Shown here piece by piece: positions 42,774 to 52,345 of a stretch of 64,000 nucleotides of DNA. Under the pieces are notes generated by a model. It worked only from the letters and a program-made list of their open reading frames with translations. It ran no database searches and was not told where the DNA came from. Position 1 is the first letter of the stretch; each line of letters opens with the position of its first letter. The DNA lies in NCBI GenBank assembly GCA_036564245.1, contig DATCKU010000011.1, positions 62,001 to 126,000 of the forward strand. Direction: 5' to 3'. Made by a program: the position numbers and the translations under genes. The stretch comes from Thermasporomyces sp036564245. Lineage in GTDB: Bacteria > Actinomycetota > Actinomycetes > Propionibacteriales > Actinopolymorphaceae.

Positions 42774-43826
42774 TCAGGTGAGTGCCGTGACAGCGCGGTC
42801 GACGTCGGCGACAGTGTTGTAGACGTGGAACGACAGCCGAACCCGGCCCCCGCGGACTGCCGCCCGGACACCTGCGTGGGCCAGCTTCTGCTCGGCGTCG
42901 GCGATGTCCGTACTGACGATGGCCGAGTCGGTCGGCGGCAGTCCGAGGCCGGTGCAGAAGCGGTTGGCGAGTCCGACGTTGTGGGCGTGGATACGCTCGA
43001 GGCCGATCTCGAGCAGCAGGTCGAGCGCCGGAGCCGCTCCCACGAAGCTGAACCACGCCGGTGACACGTCGAAACGCCGCGCATCGCTCGCCAGTCGCAG
43101 GGGCGGACCGTAGTAGGAGGTGTGCGGGTCGGCCCCCGCGTACCATCCGGCAGAAAGCGGGACGAAGTCGTCCCTGACCGCGGGGGAGAGGTAGGCGTAC
43201 GCGGTGCCCCGAGGCGCCATCAGCCATTTGTACCCCGCGACGACTACGACGTCGGCCCGCGACCACGGCAGCGGAAGCCACCCAGCAGCCTGGGTGGCGT
43301 CGACGATCACGGTCGCACCGACGCGTCGAGCCTGGTCGACGATCGTGTCGAAGTCGGCTACCTCACCTGTCGCGGACTGCACGGCGCTGAAGGCGACGAG
43401 GGTGGGCCCTCGACCTCCGGTCCCAGGTGAGGCCACTGCGTGAGCCAGCTCGCCGGTCGGCACCGTGACGACCTCGACGCCACGACGTGCCTGGACGAGC
43501 CACGGAAACAGGTTGGAGGTGAACTCGACACTTGGCACGATGACCCGTGTCCCGGATGGAATGCTCGCCGCGACCGGACCGAGCAGCCCGGACACCGTGC
43601 TGCCGACGCAGACGTCGGACGGCGACACTCCCAGCAGCCGAGCGAAGGACTCGCGGGCACGGGTCGTCGACTGGTCCCAATGCTCCCAGCTGGTCCTTCC
43701 GTGGCGCCACTCGTCCAGAGCGGCCTGCAGCGCATTCCACGCCGGACGGGGTGGAAGCCCGTAGCTCGCCGTGTTGAGCCAGCCTGGTGTGGCGTCCCAG
43801 AGTGACTGAGCCTCGGTCAGGTCCAT
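42774..43826 (-). CDS. Class V aminotransferase family protein (PLP-dependent)
   Basis: A 350-residue fold-type I PLP enzyme of the NifS/isopenicillin-epimerase-like branch. Seen: LNTASYGLPP near the start, VCVGSTVSGLLGPVA, FSAVQSATGEVADF, IVDATQAAGWLPL and the PLP-binding GYKWLMAPRG with K200. It lacks the Cys of true cysteine desulfurases. The substrate is unknown. ATG at 43826 has only a weak GGTGGT ribosome site; the longer open frame is not supported. It ends convergently 27 bp from the tandem-MerR gene. Confidence 0.88.
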   Translation of the reverse strand: MDLTEAQSLWDATPGWLNTASYGLPPRPAWNALQAALDEWRHGRTSWEHWDQSTTRARESFARLLGVSPSDVCVGSTVSGLLGPVAASIPSGTRVIVPSVEFTSNLFPWLVQARRGVEVVTVPTGELAHAVASPGTGGRGPTLVAFSAVQSATGEVADFDTIVDQARRVGATVIVDATQAAGWLPLPWSRADVVVVAGYKWLMAPRGTAYAYLSPAVRDDFVPLSAGWYAGADPHTSYYGPPLRLASDARRFDVSPAWFSFVGAAPALDLLLEIGLERIHAHNVGLANRFCTGLGLPPTDSAIVSTDIADAEQKLAHAGVRAAVRGGRVRLSFHVYNTVADVDRAVTALT

Positions 43827-44059
43827 CACGTCACCACCCTGCCAGATCCGGACCGCGGCCAACACAGCGATCGAGCAGGCCTCGCCGAGGCCGAAGGGCT
43901 CCGTCGTGCGGGATGTCCGGTTCACACTCGGCCCGGCCTCCCTGGCTGCGTGCTGTGATCGGCGACCTTGGCAGGCGAGCGACGATGGGGGAGGCTGGTT
44001 CGCCGACGGTTGCGGTCGAGGACCGGTCGAAGTCAGACGGGCGGCGCGAGGAGGACGTG

Positions 44060-46204
44060 ATGGCGACTCGGACAGGTGAGGCGAGCCGGCGGGATTTCCT
44101 CAAGACGTCAGCGGCTGCCGCAGCGTTGGCCATGCTCGCTGGCTGCGCGAGCGGACCCAGTGAGGACGGCCGACGGCGTGGCGAGTCTGGCGAGAAGGGC
44201 CGTCGTGGTGTCGGATCGAGCACCCGCCCGTTGCCGACTCCCTCGCGATTCCGCGAAGCTCCCATGCTGGCCAAGCAGGTCGAGGCGGGTGAGCTGCCGC
44301 CGGTCGAGGAACGGTTGCCGGACCAGCCGTACGTCGTGCCACACAACTGGCTGGAGCCGGGGAAGTACGGCGGCGAGCTCCGGATGATGACGCCGAAGGT
44401 GACCGACGGCCAGGTACGCGAGTACATGTACGGACACTCGCTCCTGCGGTGGTTGAACGACGGCCTCGACATCGGCCCCGGGCTCGCCGTGAGTTGGGAG
44501 TCCAACGAGGACGCGTCGGAGTGGACTCTGCATCTGCGTAAGGGAGTGCGGTGGTCGGACGGGGAGCCGTGGACCGCTCGCGACATCCTGTTCTGGTGGG
44601 AGGACCTGGTCCTCAACGAAGACCACCCTGCCGTTCCACCCGACGAGATGCGCTCGGGTACCGGCACGCTCGCCCAGATGAGTGCGCCTGACGACTACAC
44701 CCTCGTGCTGCATTTCGACGCCCCCGCTCCGCTCACGGCGGACCGACTCGCCATGTGGGTGAAAGGTGGCAACGGCGACGTGGGGCCGATCTGGACACTG
44801 CCACGCCACTACGTCGAGCAGTTCCATCCCAAGTACAACCCCGAGGCGCCGAAGGACTGGGCGTCGAAGGACGGCATCTTCTTCCAGAAGGCGGACTTCG
44901 TGCGCAATCCCGAGTGTCCCACGCTGACCGGGTGGCGCGTCACCTCGGTGAGAGACGGGGAAGCGCTCGAGTGGGAGCGCAATCCGTACTACTGGTGCGT
45001 GGACCCCGACGGCAACCAGCTGCCGTTCATCGACCGCATCACCATGAGCGTCGTGCAGGACTTCGAGGTGGCCAAGCTGCAGATGCAGGAGGGCCGGTAC
45101 GACTACGTGCACGGGCCGTTCGCTCAGGTGACACTCGCCGACATCTCAGGCCTGAAGCAGACTCGGGACCGAAGCGGGCTCGAGGTCGTCCTGTGGGACA
45201 ACGGCGACGGGACGGGAAACGCCTGCTTCTTCTTCAACTACGACTACCGTGACCCGAAGATGCGCGCCCTGATTCGCGAACCGAAGTTCCGTCAGGCCTT
45301 GTCGCTGGGGTTCAACCGGGAGGAGATCCGCAAGGCCGTGCACTTCGGGTTGGGCGAGCCGACGACGGGGACGATGAGCCCGAAGGCGATCGAGTTCCAC
45401 GTCGAGCCGGAGGGCCCGAAGATCTACAAGCAATGGCGTGACGCGTACAACGCCTATGATCCGGAGCGCGCCAAGCAGCTGCTCGACGAGATCGGGGTCG
45501 TCGACCGCGACGGCGACGGCAAGCGTGAGCTGCCCGACGGCAGCAAGCTCACCATCGTCCTGACGTACGCCGCAACGGCACCCGACGTCGTGACCCAACC
45601 CAACACCATCATGGTGCGCGATTGGCAGAGCCTGGGACTCGACGTCAGGCTCGATCCCATCCCACCGGAGTCCATGGATCCCGGTTGGCAGAGTGGCAGC
45701 ATTATGGCCCGTGGCGACTGGGGTGTGGGTGACGGCCCCAACTGTCTGGTCTATCCCCAGTGGCTGGTTCCGATCGAACCCACACGATGGGCACCGTTGC
45801 AAGGGCAGTTCTACAACCTCCGTGGGACACCTGAAGCCCGAAAGGAGCAAGACGTCGATCCGTACGAGCGCACGCCGCCGCGGATGGAGCCGGAGCCGGG
45901 CGGGCCGATCGAACGCCTCTGGGAGATCTACGACAGGTCCAAGGTCGAGCCGGACGAGATGAAACGGCACCAGTTGGTGTGGGAGATGACGAAGATCCAC
46001 ATCGAGGAAGGGCCGTTCTTCCAAGGTTCGGTGGCCAACACCCCCGCGGTGATCGCGGTCCACCGCGACCTCGGGAACGTGCCACGCAAGGAGAATCTCG
46101 CCCAGGGCGGTTTTGCCGCGCCGTGGATCCATCCCACGCCCGCCGTCTACGATCCGGAGGCGTACTTCTGGCGCAACCGGCAGGAACACGGCGCCGACGC
46201 CTGA
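44060..46204 (+). CDS. ABC transporter substrate-binding lipoprotein, family 5 (peptide/oligosaccharide type)
   Basis: A 714-residue SBP_bac_5 protein. The N-terminus is SRRDFLKTSAAAAALAMLAGC: a Tat motif plus lipobox, so folded export and lipid anchoring are likely. The mature protein has the family stretch LAVSWESNEDASEWTLHLRKGVRWSDGEPWTARDILFWWED and, later, the REPKFRQALSLGFNREEI region. Such proteins deliver peptides, nickel or plant oligosaccharides to a permease. ATG at 44060 has GAGGAGG just upstream. No permease or ATPase genes adjoin it, so it is an orphan here. Confidence 0.92.
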   Translation: MATRTGEASRRDFLKTSAAAAALAMLAGCASGPSEDGRRRGESGEKGRRGVGSSTRPLPTPSRFREAPMLAKQVEAGELPPVEERLPDQPYVVPHNWLEPGKYGGELRMMTPKVTDGQVREYMYGHSLLRWLNDGLDIGPGLAVSWESNEDASEWTLHLRKGVRWSDGEPWTARDILFWWEDLVLNEDHPAVPPDEMRSGTGTLAQMSAPDDYTLVLHFDAPAPLTADRLAMWVKGGNGDVGPIWTLPRHYVEQFHPKYNPEAPKDWASKDGIFFQKADFVRNPECPTLTGWRVTSVRDGEALEWERNPYYWCVDPDGNQLPFIDRITMSVVQDFEVAKLQMQEGRYDYVHGPFAQVTLADISGLKQTRDRSGLEVVLWDNGDGTGNACFFFNYDYRDPKMRALIREPKFRQALSLGFNREEIRKAVHFGLGEPTTGTMSPKAIEFHVEPEGPKIYKQWRDAYNAYDPERAKQLLDEIGVVDRDGDGKRELPDGSKLTIVLTYAATAPDVVTQPNTIMVRDWQSLGLDVRLDPIPPESMDPGWQSGSIMARGDWGVGDGPNCLVYPQWLVPIEPTRWAPLQGQFYNLRGTPEARKEQDVDPYERTPPRMEPEPGGPIERLWEIYDRSKVEPDEMKRHQLVWEMTKIHIEEGPFFQGSVANTPAVIAVHRDLGNVPRKENLAQGGFAAPWIHPTPAVYDPEAYFWRNRQEHGADA

Positions 46205-46267
46205 CCGGTCACGGTCGGCGTGTCGTGGCGGCCCGGCGACTGCGACATCGGCCAGCATGGTGGCGTG

Positions 46268-46975
46268 ATGTGGCGTACGCATGCTGCCTCTGGTCTTGCG
46301 GTGGGCGCGCTTTCCCTTGCAGTGCTGCCGATCGACGGAGTCGTCAACCAGTTCGCGTGGGTCGTGGCCTGCTCCGGTGCGGCCTTGCTTCCGGACTGGG
46401 ACCATCGTTCGTCGTCGGTCACGGTGATGTGGGGACCGTTGTCCCGAGCGGTTCACGCCGTGGTCCACGTCGTGTTCCGGGGTCATCGCGGTGGTACGCA
46501 TGACTGGTTCGTGTCGCCTGCGATCTTCGCCGGCCTTGCGTACCTTGCGTCCCTGCACGAGATCTCGACCGCGATCGCGATCGCCGTCGTGGTCGGAGCG
46601 GCCCTGCGTGCGCTGGCGTTCGTGATCCCGGGGGACAACGAGCGTTTCTGGCCGGTCAACCTCGCGGTCTCAGCCGGTGTGGGATACCTGGTCGCATTCC
46701 ATGCCCGGTTGCCGTGGTGGTTGCCCGTCGCGTTCGCCTTGGGCGTCGTGACGCACATCGTGGGGGATGCGGTGACGCGTTCCTCGGTCCCGCGACCGTT
46801 CTCGTGGCTGGACGGCAGGGATCCAGGCGACGCCTACGAAGGAGGCCCGCTGAGGACCGCGTCATGGTACGAGAACTGGTTGGTGTTTCCCGGCCTGCTC
46901 CTCGTCACGCTGGTCGCGCTCTACCTGGGCGTACCGGAGATCGCGCAGGTGGTCAGCGCGGTCACCGGACACTGA
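46268..46975 (+). CDS. YdjM-like membrane-bound metal-dependent hydrolase family protein
   Basis: A 235-residue integral membrane protein of the PF04307 type. Conserved polar residues in membrane context: THAASGLAVGAL near the start, ALLPDWDH (about residues 40-47), VHVVFRGHRGGTHDW and VTHIVGDAVTR near residue 160. These His/Asp sites are thought to bind metal; the reaction is unknown. ATG at 46268 or the GTG just before it can serve as start; the ribosome site is weak. It converges on the AfsR-type regulator with only 4 bp between stop codons. Confidence 0.88.
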   Translation: MWRTHAASGLAVGALSLAVLPIDGVVNQFAWVVACSGAALLPDWDHRSSSVTVMWGPLSRAVHAVVHVVFRGHRGGTHDWFVSPAIFAGLAYLASLHEISTAIAIAVVVGAALRALAFVIPGDNERFWPVNLAVSAGVGYLVAFHARLPWWLPVAFALGVVTHIVGDAVTRSSVPRPFSWLDGRDPGDAYEGGPLRTASWYENWLVFPGLLLVTLVALYLGVPEIAQVVSAVTGH

Positions 46976-46979
46976 CAGT

Positions 46980-49900
46980 TCACTGATCTGCGATGCGAGC
47001 CAGGAGCTCTGACGTCGAGATCTCGCCAGGACGGTGCCCGGTCTCGCGGTGGATCGCCAGTGCGTCCTCGGCGAGCCGGGTCGCCGCTCGGACGTCGCCC
47101 CGGCGTAGCTCGATCTCGGCCATGAGCGAGGTCGCCTTGCCTTCGTAGGCGCGAGCGCCTTGCTCTCGAGCGCTGGTCAGGGCCGAGCTCGCCGCGTCCG
47201 CTGCCGCGTCGACATCGCCCGCGTCGAGGTAGGCGTTGCCCATGACGAGAAGACCATCGATGAGCTCGAGCGGGGTCGCGCCCTCGGTCAGGATGCGCAC
47301 GGACTGCTCGGCGAGCTCGACGGCTCGCGCGCGTTGGCCACGACGACGCGCGATCTCTGCGAGAAGCGTGACGCTGTGACCGGTCATGCGTCGGCTCCCC
47401 ATGTTCTTCGCGAGCTCGCCGACCGTTTCGGCATGGTGTCGAGCCCGGTCCAGGTCTCCCCGTTCGGTTGCGAGGGTGGCCAGGTTGGCGTGCGTCGCGG
47501 CAAGCCCGGCTGGAAACCGGATCTCGTCATGGATCGCCAGCGCCTGTCGAAGCAGCTCCTGGGCATCGTCGAAACGCCCGAGCCACAGGTAGGACTCGGC
47601 CAGGTTGGACAACACGAGGGCGCGGCGTTGTGGTGAGCTGCGCTCGAAGTCGTTGGCGAGCAAGGATTCGAGCCCTGCAACCGCTTCCCGCAGCCTTCCC
47701 AGATGCCAGTACGCCATGGCGACGTTCATCTGGTGGATGGCCTCGAGCTCGTGGTTGCCGATCTCGCGATCGATCGCGATGGCACGTTCCAACAGGTCGA
47801 TCCCGCTCTGCAAGCCACCCTGCTCGAACCTGATGCCGGCGAGCTCGTTCAAGGTGACGGCCTCGCCCTCCAGCCACCCCACGTCGCGGCAGAGCTCGAG
47901 CGCCCGGGTCCCGTGGTCCTGTGCGGCGTCGTAGTCGTTCAGACACCGATAGGCCTGCGTCAGGCTGACCTCCGCACCTGCCATGCCTGTGACGTTTCGG
48001 GCATGTCTTGCGGTGGAGAGTCCAAGCTGCGCGACCGTGAGCCAGTCGGCCATGTGGCGGGTGAAGAAGTAGAACCCCCGTAGGACGTCGGCGAAGAGCC
48101 AGGCCGGCGGCTCGCCAGCATGGCGGGCCGCGAGCTGCACGACCAACGGAAGGTTCGGCTGCTCCATCTCGAGCCAGGCCATCGCCGTGTCGGCGTCGGT
48201 GAACGTGGGCTTCGGCTCGGCAGACTCGATGTCGACCGGCAGTCGGTAGATGTCAGGAAGGATCAGCGCGACCGCCTCACTCGCGGTGGCGAGATACCAG
48301 CGCAGCAAGCGGGTCACGGCGCCGTCACGCCTGCGTGCATCGTCCTCACGCTGACAGCGCCGCCATGCGTACAGCCGGATCAGGTCGTGGAATGCGAACC
48401 TGCCACGGTCGCGACGTTCGAGCAAGTGACCCGTCGCCAGCCGCCCGAGCAGCCGGCTCGCATCGGCGACGTCCAGGTCGGTGAGGGCGGAGACCGCCTC
48501 GGCACTGAACTCCGGTCCCGGGATGAGACTGGCGAGGCGGAACACGTTCTGCTCCTGCTCGCACAGCTTGTCGTACGACAGGTCGAAGCTCGTCATGAGC
48601 GAGGACTCGACGTCCCCGTCGACCCGTAGGGCATCCAGGCGGTCGCGGCATTCCAGCTCCGCATGCTGGGCGCTCACACTGCGGTAGGGATCAGCGGCGA
48701 GGTGCGCCGCGACGACCCGGATCGCGAGCGGCAGATGCCCGCACAGTCGCACGACGGAGGCGCTGGCGTCGGGTTCGGACTCGACCCGTTCCACTCCGGC
48801 GATCTTGCCGAGGAGTGCCGTGCTCTCGTGCGGTTCGAGCTGTCGCAGGTCGAGCCGACGGGCACCGTTGTGGACGACCAGGCCGGTCAGCTGGTCTCGG
48901 CTCGTGACGAGGACGTGGCAGCCGCGGCTGCCCGGTAACAAGGGGCGAACCTGTTGTGCTGTCGCGGCATTGTCCAGCACGACGAGGATCCGCTTGTCGG
49001 CGAGCGTCGAGCGACACAGCGCCGCGACCTCGTCGACGTTGTGGCTGATCCGGTCGTGTGTCACCCCGAGCGCCCGGAGGAACGCCGGGAGCACGTCGGC
49101 CGGCTGCACCGGCGGGGCTTGGGCGTAGCCGCGCAGGTTCACGTACAGCTGGCCATCGGGGAAGAGCTCGGCGACCCGATGCGCCCAGTGCACGGCCAAC
49201 GTCGTCTTGCCCACGCCACCGGTGCCGGAGATGATCGAGATCCCTACCGCTGCGTCGTCGAGATGGGAGTCGAGGCGAGCGAGCTCGTGCTCCCTGCCGG
49301 TGAAGTCGGCGATGTCGGCCGGGAGCTGTCGCGGCACCGGCGTGGTGGGTCGTGCCGGTGGGGATGGGTCACTCGCAGGTTGCGGTCCGGCCACACCGCC
49401 TGCCTGGGTTTGCGCGTCGAGTGCAGGGTCCGAGCGCAAGATCTGCTCGTGCAGCTCGGTGACCATGCGCCCGGGCTCGACGCCCAGCTCCTCGTCCAGG
49501 ATGCGATAGAGGTCGCGATAGGTGGCCAACGCATCCGCCTGGCGTCCGCTGCGGTAGAGCGCCAGCATGAGCTGGGTTCGCAGGCGTTCCCGATAGGGTT
49601 CGGCGGCGACGAGCTCCTGCAGCTCGGGCACGACCTCGGCGTGGCGACCCATCGCGAGGGCGGCATCGATCCGGAGCTCCTGGACCGTCAGTCGACGCTC
49701 GGTGAGCCGGTCGGCTTCAAGCCGGACCGCATCGGTTGCCGTGATGTCGGCGAACGCCTCACCGCGCCACAGTCCGAGAGCCTCGTCGAAAAGCGCCGCG
49801 GCCCGGTCGGCAGCACCGTCGCGCAGCGCCGTGGTCCCCTCATGTGCCAGGCGTTCGAAGCACCCGACGTCAGTGTCGTCGGGGGTGAGGGTGAGCTCGT

Positions 49901-50162
49901 ACCCGGGCGATGCCGTACGCAACAACCTGCCGGTCTGATCTCCCAGCAGCCCGCGAAGCCGCCATACGTAGCCGTGGAGTTGGTTGACCGCGCTGCGTCC
50001 AGGCCGCTCCGGCCACAGCTCCTCGACCAGGCGTTCGACCGTGAGCGGCTGTCCAGCATGGATCATCAGAATGGCGAGAAGGGTCCGCACCTTCGGGGCG
50101 GTCAACCGTCGCCATTCCTCGCCGTTCCAGACCTCCATGGGCCCGAGGACTCGAACCCGCAT
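46980..50162 (-). CDS. AfsR/SARP-family regulator with BTAD, NB-ARC and TPR domains
   Basis: A 1060-residue STAND-type regulator. Order: winged-helix DNA-binding domain (1-93; APKVRTLLAILMIHAGQPLTVERLVEELWPERP), bacterial transcriptional activator domain (~95-245; ending in ILDEELGVEPGRMVTELHEQIL), NB-ARC ATPase with P-loop GTGGVGKT (313-320, K319), sensor segments ILVVLDNAAT and VLVTSRDQL, then ~8 TPR repeats to the C-terminus. AfsR-like proteins activate secondary metabolism or development. ATG at 50162 is directly at the winged-helix start. It is divergent from the vWA gene; no biosynthetic gene cluster is evident beside it. Confidence 0.95.
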   Translation of the reverse strand: MRVRVLGPMEVWNGEEWRRLTAPKVRTLLAILMIHAGQPLTVERLVEELWPERPGRSAVNQLHGYVWRLRGLLGDQTGRLLRTASPGYELTLTPDDTDVGCFERLAHEGTTALRDGAADRAAALFDEALGLWRGEAFADITATDAVRLEADRLTERRLTVQELRIDAALAMGRHAEVVPELQELVAAEPYRERLRTQLMLALYRSGRQADALATYRDLYRILDEELGVEPGRMVTELHEQILRSDPALDAQTQAGGVAGPQPASDPSPPARPTTPVPRQLPADIADFTGREHELARLDSHLDDAAVGISIISGTGGVGKTTLAVHWAHRVAELFPDGQLYVNLRGYAQAPPVQPADVLPAFLRALGVTHDRISHNVDEVAALCRSTLADKRILVVLDNAATAQQVRPLLPGSRGCHVLVTSRDQLTGLVVHNGARRLDLRQLEPHESTALLGKIAGVERVESEPDASASVVRLCGHLPLAIRVVAAHLAADPYRSVSAQHAELECRDRLDALRVDGDVESSLMTSFDLSYDKLCEQEQNVFRLASLIPGPEFSAEAVSALTDLDVADASRLLGRLATGHLLERRDRGRFAFHDLIRLYAWRRCQREDDARRRDGAVTRLLRWYLATASEAVALILPDIYRLPVDIESAEPKPTFTDADTAMAWLEMEQPNLPLVVQLAARHAGEPPAWLFADVLRGFYFFTRHMADWLTVAQLGLSTARHARNVTGMAGAEVSLTQAYRCLNDYDAAQDHGTRALELCRDVGWLEGEAVTLNELAGIRFEQGGLQSGIDLLERAIAIDREIGNHELEAIHQMNVAMAYWHLGRLREAVAGLESLLANDFERSSPQRRALVLSNLAESYLWLGRFDDAQELLRQALAIHDEIRFPAGLAATHANLATLATERGDLDRARHHAETVGELAKNMGSRRMTGHSVTLLAEIARRRGQRARAVELAEQSVRILTEGATPLELIDGLLVMGNAYLDAGDVDAAADAASSALTSAREQGARAYEGKATSLMAEIELRRGDVRAATRLAEDALAIHRETGHRPGEISTSELLARIADQ

Positions 50163-50280
50163 GCTCCTGTTCTTCCGACGTGCTGATCTACGACTTTGCG
50201 TTCGGTGCGGCGCCTGCTTACCGGGTGTGAGCAGCCACCCGTCTGGTGGTACGCGGCCGAGTTGAGATTGGGTTGAGGCT

Positions 50281-50302
50281 CACAACAGATCAACAGGTTG
50301 TG
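50281..50302 (+). promoter_or_regulatory. Inverted repeat at the vWA gene start
   Basis: CACAAC (50281-50286) pairs with GTTGTG (50297-50302) across 10 bases. The right arm ends exactly where ATG 50303 begins and covers the weak AGG ribosome site, so folding could limit translation. Confidence 0.35.
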
Positions 50303-52345
50303 ATGACTGCCATGATGCCTACATCGTGGCGTAATGTCCCGCCGATTGCGCGAGGTGTCTTGCTGGTCGGACTGATTGCTGTGCTGTGCACGGTAGCGGC
50401 GCCTGCTTGGAGCTATGCCGACGCGTACGCGGTTGGTCGGACCGCGCGTGATGTCCAGTCTGATGGGACGCACGGCAAGCTCGTGCTGGTCCTGGATTCC
50501 TCAGGGTCGATGAAGGAGCGCTTGGCGTCTGGTGAGACGCGGATCGACGCAGCAAGGCGGGCGTTGCATCACGTCGTGGACGAGCTGCCTGCCGAGGCGA
50601 ACGTCGGCATGCGGGTCTTCGGCGCCACCGTCTTCTCCCGGGACGATCCGGGTGCCTGCGAGGACAGCCAGCTGGTGGTGCCGATCGGCCCGGTCGACAA
50701 GCCGCGGCTGCGGCAGGCGATCGCGAAGTACAAACCGTATGGCGAGACGCCGATCTCGTACAGTCTGCAGCAGGCGGCGAAGGATGTGGGGAGCTCGGGC
50801 GAGCGCAGCATCGTCCTGGTGACCGACGGAGAGGAGACCTGCAACGCCGATCCTTGCGCGGTGGCGCGGTCGATCCACGAGAAGGGAATCAATCTCACGA
50901 TCGATGTCGTGGGCTTCAACGTCGGCGGCGCAGCGGAGCAGAAGCTGCGCTGCGTTGCCGACGCCGGCGGTGGCACCTACTACCACGCCGACACCGCCGA
51001 GGAGCTTGCAGACAGCCTGGCCCAGCCTGCGTTACGCGCGTTCCGTCCGTTCGCGGTGACGGGTACGCCGGTCGAGGGTGCTCGACGCCGTGGTGAGGCC
51101 ACCGAGGTGGGCCCAGGTCAGTACACCGACGAGCTGGGGGGAACGGCCGAGCCGACCGGCGTGAAGTACTTCGCCGTGCCCAGGATGGACGGGTCGAGCG
51201 TCCACGTGGGTTTCACGGCGTACCCGCCGTCGCAGAGTGACCTCAAGGGCTACAACGACGCGGTGAGCCTGACGTTGCAGGCGCCTGACGGGACGGAGTG
51301 CGGGAGGACCACGGGTCTGCAGATGCAGGCCGGGACGCGGCAGATCCTGGTCGCGAGCGTTTCGTACATCCCAGAGCTTGATCCGGACAACACCGCCTGT
51401 GCGGGGGCGGACCGGTTGGTGCTGGAGGTGCGCCGCGGCGGGCTCGATGGGTATACGGGTCCGGCGCCTGACAAGGGCACCGTTCCGTACGAGTTTTTGG
51501 TCATAGAGGAGCCGGCACTCGCGGACGCCGAAGGGCTACCCGAGCCGTTGGCCGAAGGATCCACACCTTCCACCGAGCCCGTGGTGCAACCGGGCCGGCC
51601 GATGGGCGAGGTCGCCGGTGGCGGTGGGTTCGCCCAGGCGGCGACTGTGGGCCCGGGCACCTGGACCGACAGCATCCAGCCAGGGGAAGTGCTCTTCTAT
51701 CGGGTACGAGCCGACTGGGGGCAGACGCCACGGGTCAGCTTCACGATCCAGCCGGACGCTCACGCGGAGGAGGTCATCGGCTCTTACGGCGTCTACGCCG
51801 ACGTGCAGGCGTTCGGACCGAACCGCGTCGCGCTGCACAAGGGAGATCTCGTCACGATCGTCCCGAGCCGGGCCAGCACGCTCACCAGCTCGCTGCTGGA
51901 GGTCCGCTACCGCAACCGCGAGTCAGGCCTTGGCTGGGGGGACTCCAACCCGAGCGCGTTCGCACTGCCCGGCTACTACTACTTCGTCGTCACCATGGCC
52001 AACGACGGACCAGGCCTGGGATCGGTCGAGCCAGGGTCGGCGGAGCTGCCGATGCAGATCTCGGTCGCCCTCGACGGCGAGCCGGCGGGCGCGCCTCACT
52101 ACCAGGCGCCACCGGCGGCCGAGCCTGGCACGGACCAACCGGTCGACTCCGACGAGGACGACGTATCGGCGCCAGCAGACGGAGACGATTCCACCGCATC
52201 CGGTCAGGCTGGTGAGTCCACCGATGGCAGCGCGCTCGTGCCCGTTGCCGTGGGCAGCGGTCTCGGGCTCGTCGCACTCGCCGGCCTGCTGGTTGTGATG
52301 ACGCTTCCGCGGCGCCGTCGTTCCGGGAATGACCGCATCGGCTAG
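50303..52345 (+). CDS. Secreted/membrane von Willebrand factor A domain protein
   Basis: A 680-residue protein anchored at both ends. There is an N-terminal signal (residues ~10-35), then a vWA domain with the MIDAS motif DSSGS (D65-S69), then TDGEETCN as a later metal-loop element. A beta-rich ectodomain of ~350 residues follows, then an acidic Pro/Ser/Asp linker and a C-terminal helix (VPVAVGSGLGLVALAGLLVVM) capped by RRRR. This is the topology of actinobacterial surface vWA proteins, which bind ligands or secretion partners through Mg2+. ATG 50303 is uncertain (ATG 50312 and 50315 are alternatives). It is divergent from the AfsR-type gene. Confidence 0.88.
   Translation: MTAMMPTSWRNVPPIARGVLLVGLIAVLCTVAAPAWSYADAYAVGRTARDVQSDGTHGKLVLVLDSSGSMKERLASGETRIDAARRALHHVVDELPAEANVGMRVFGATVFSRDDPGACEDSQLVVPIGPVDKPRLRQAIAKYKPYGETPISYSLQQAAKDVGSSGERSIVLVTDGEETCNADPCAVARSIHEKGINLTIDVVGFNVGGAAEQKLRCVADAGGGTYYHADTAEELADSLAQPALRAFRPFAVTGTPVEGARRRGEATEVGPGQYTDELGGTAEPTGVKYFAVPRMDGSSVHVGFTAYPPSQSDLKGYNDAVSLTLQAPDGTECGRTTGLQMQAGTRQILVASVSYIPELDPDNTACAGADRLVLEVRRGGLDGYTGPAPDKGTVPYEFLVIEEPALADAEGLPEPLAEGSTPSTEPVVQPGRPMGEVAGGGGFAQAATVGPGTWTDSIQPGEVLFYRVRADWGQTPRVSFTIQPDAHAEEVIGSYGVYADVQAFGPNRVALHKGDLVTIVPSRASTLTSSLLEVRYRNRESGLGWGDSNPSAFALPGYYYFVVTMANDGPGLGSVEPGSAELPMQISVALDGEPAGAPHYQAPPAAEPGTDQPVDSDEDDVSAPADGDDSTASGQAGESTDGSALVPVAVGSGLGLVALAGLLVVMTLPRRRRSGNDRIG

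Noticed and set aside
46205..52345. Secondary-metabolite cluster around the AfsR-type regulator
   Set aside because: No synthases, tailoring enzymes or transporters typical of such clusters flank it.
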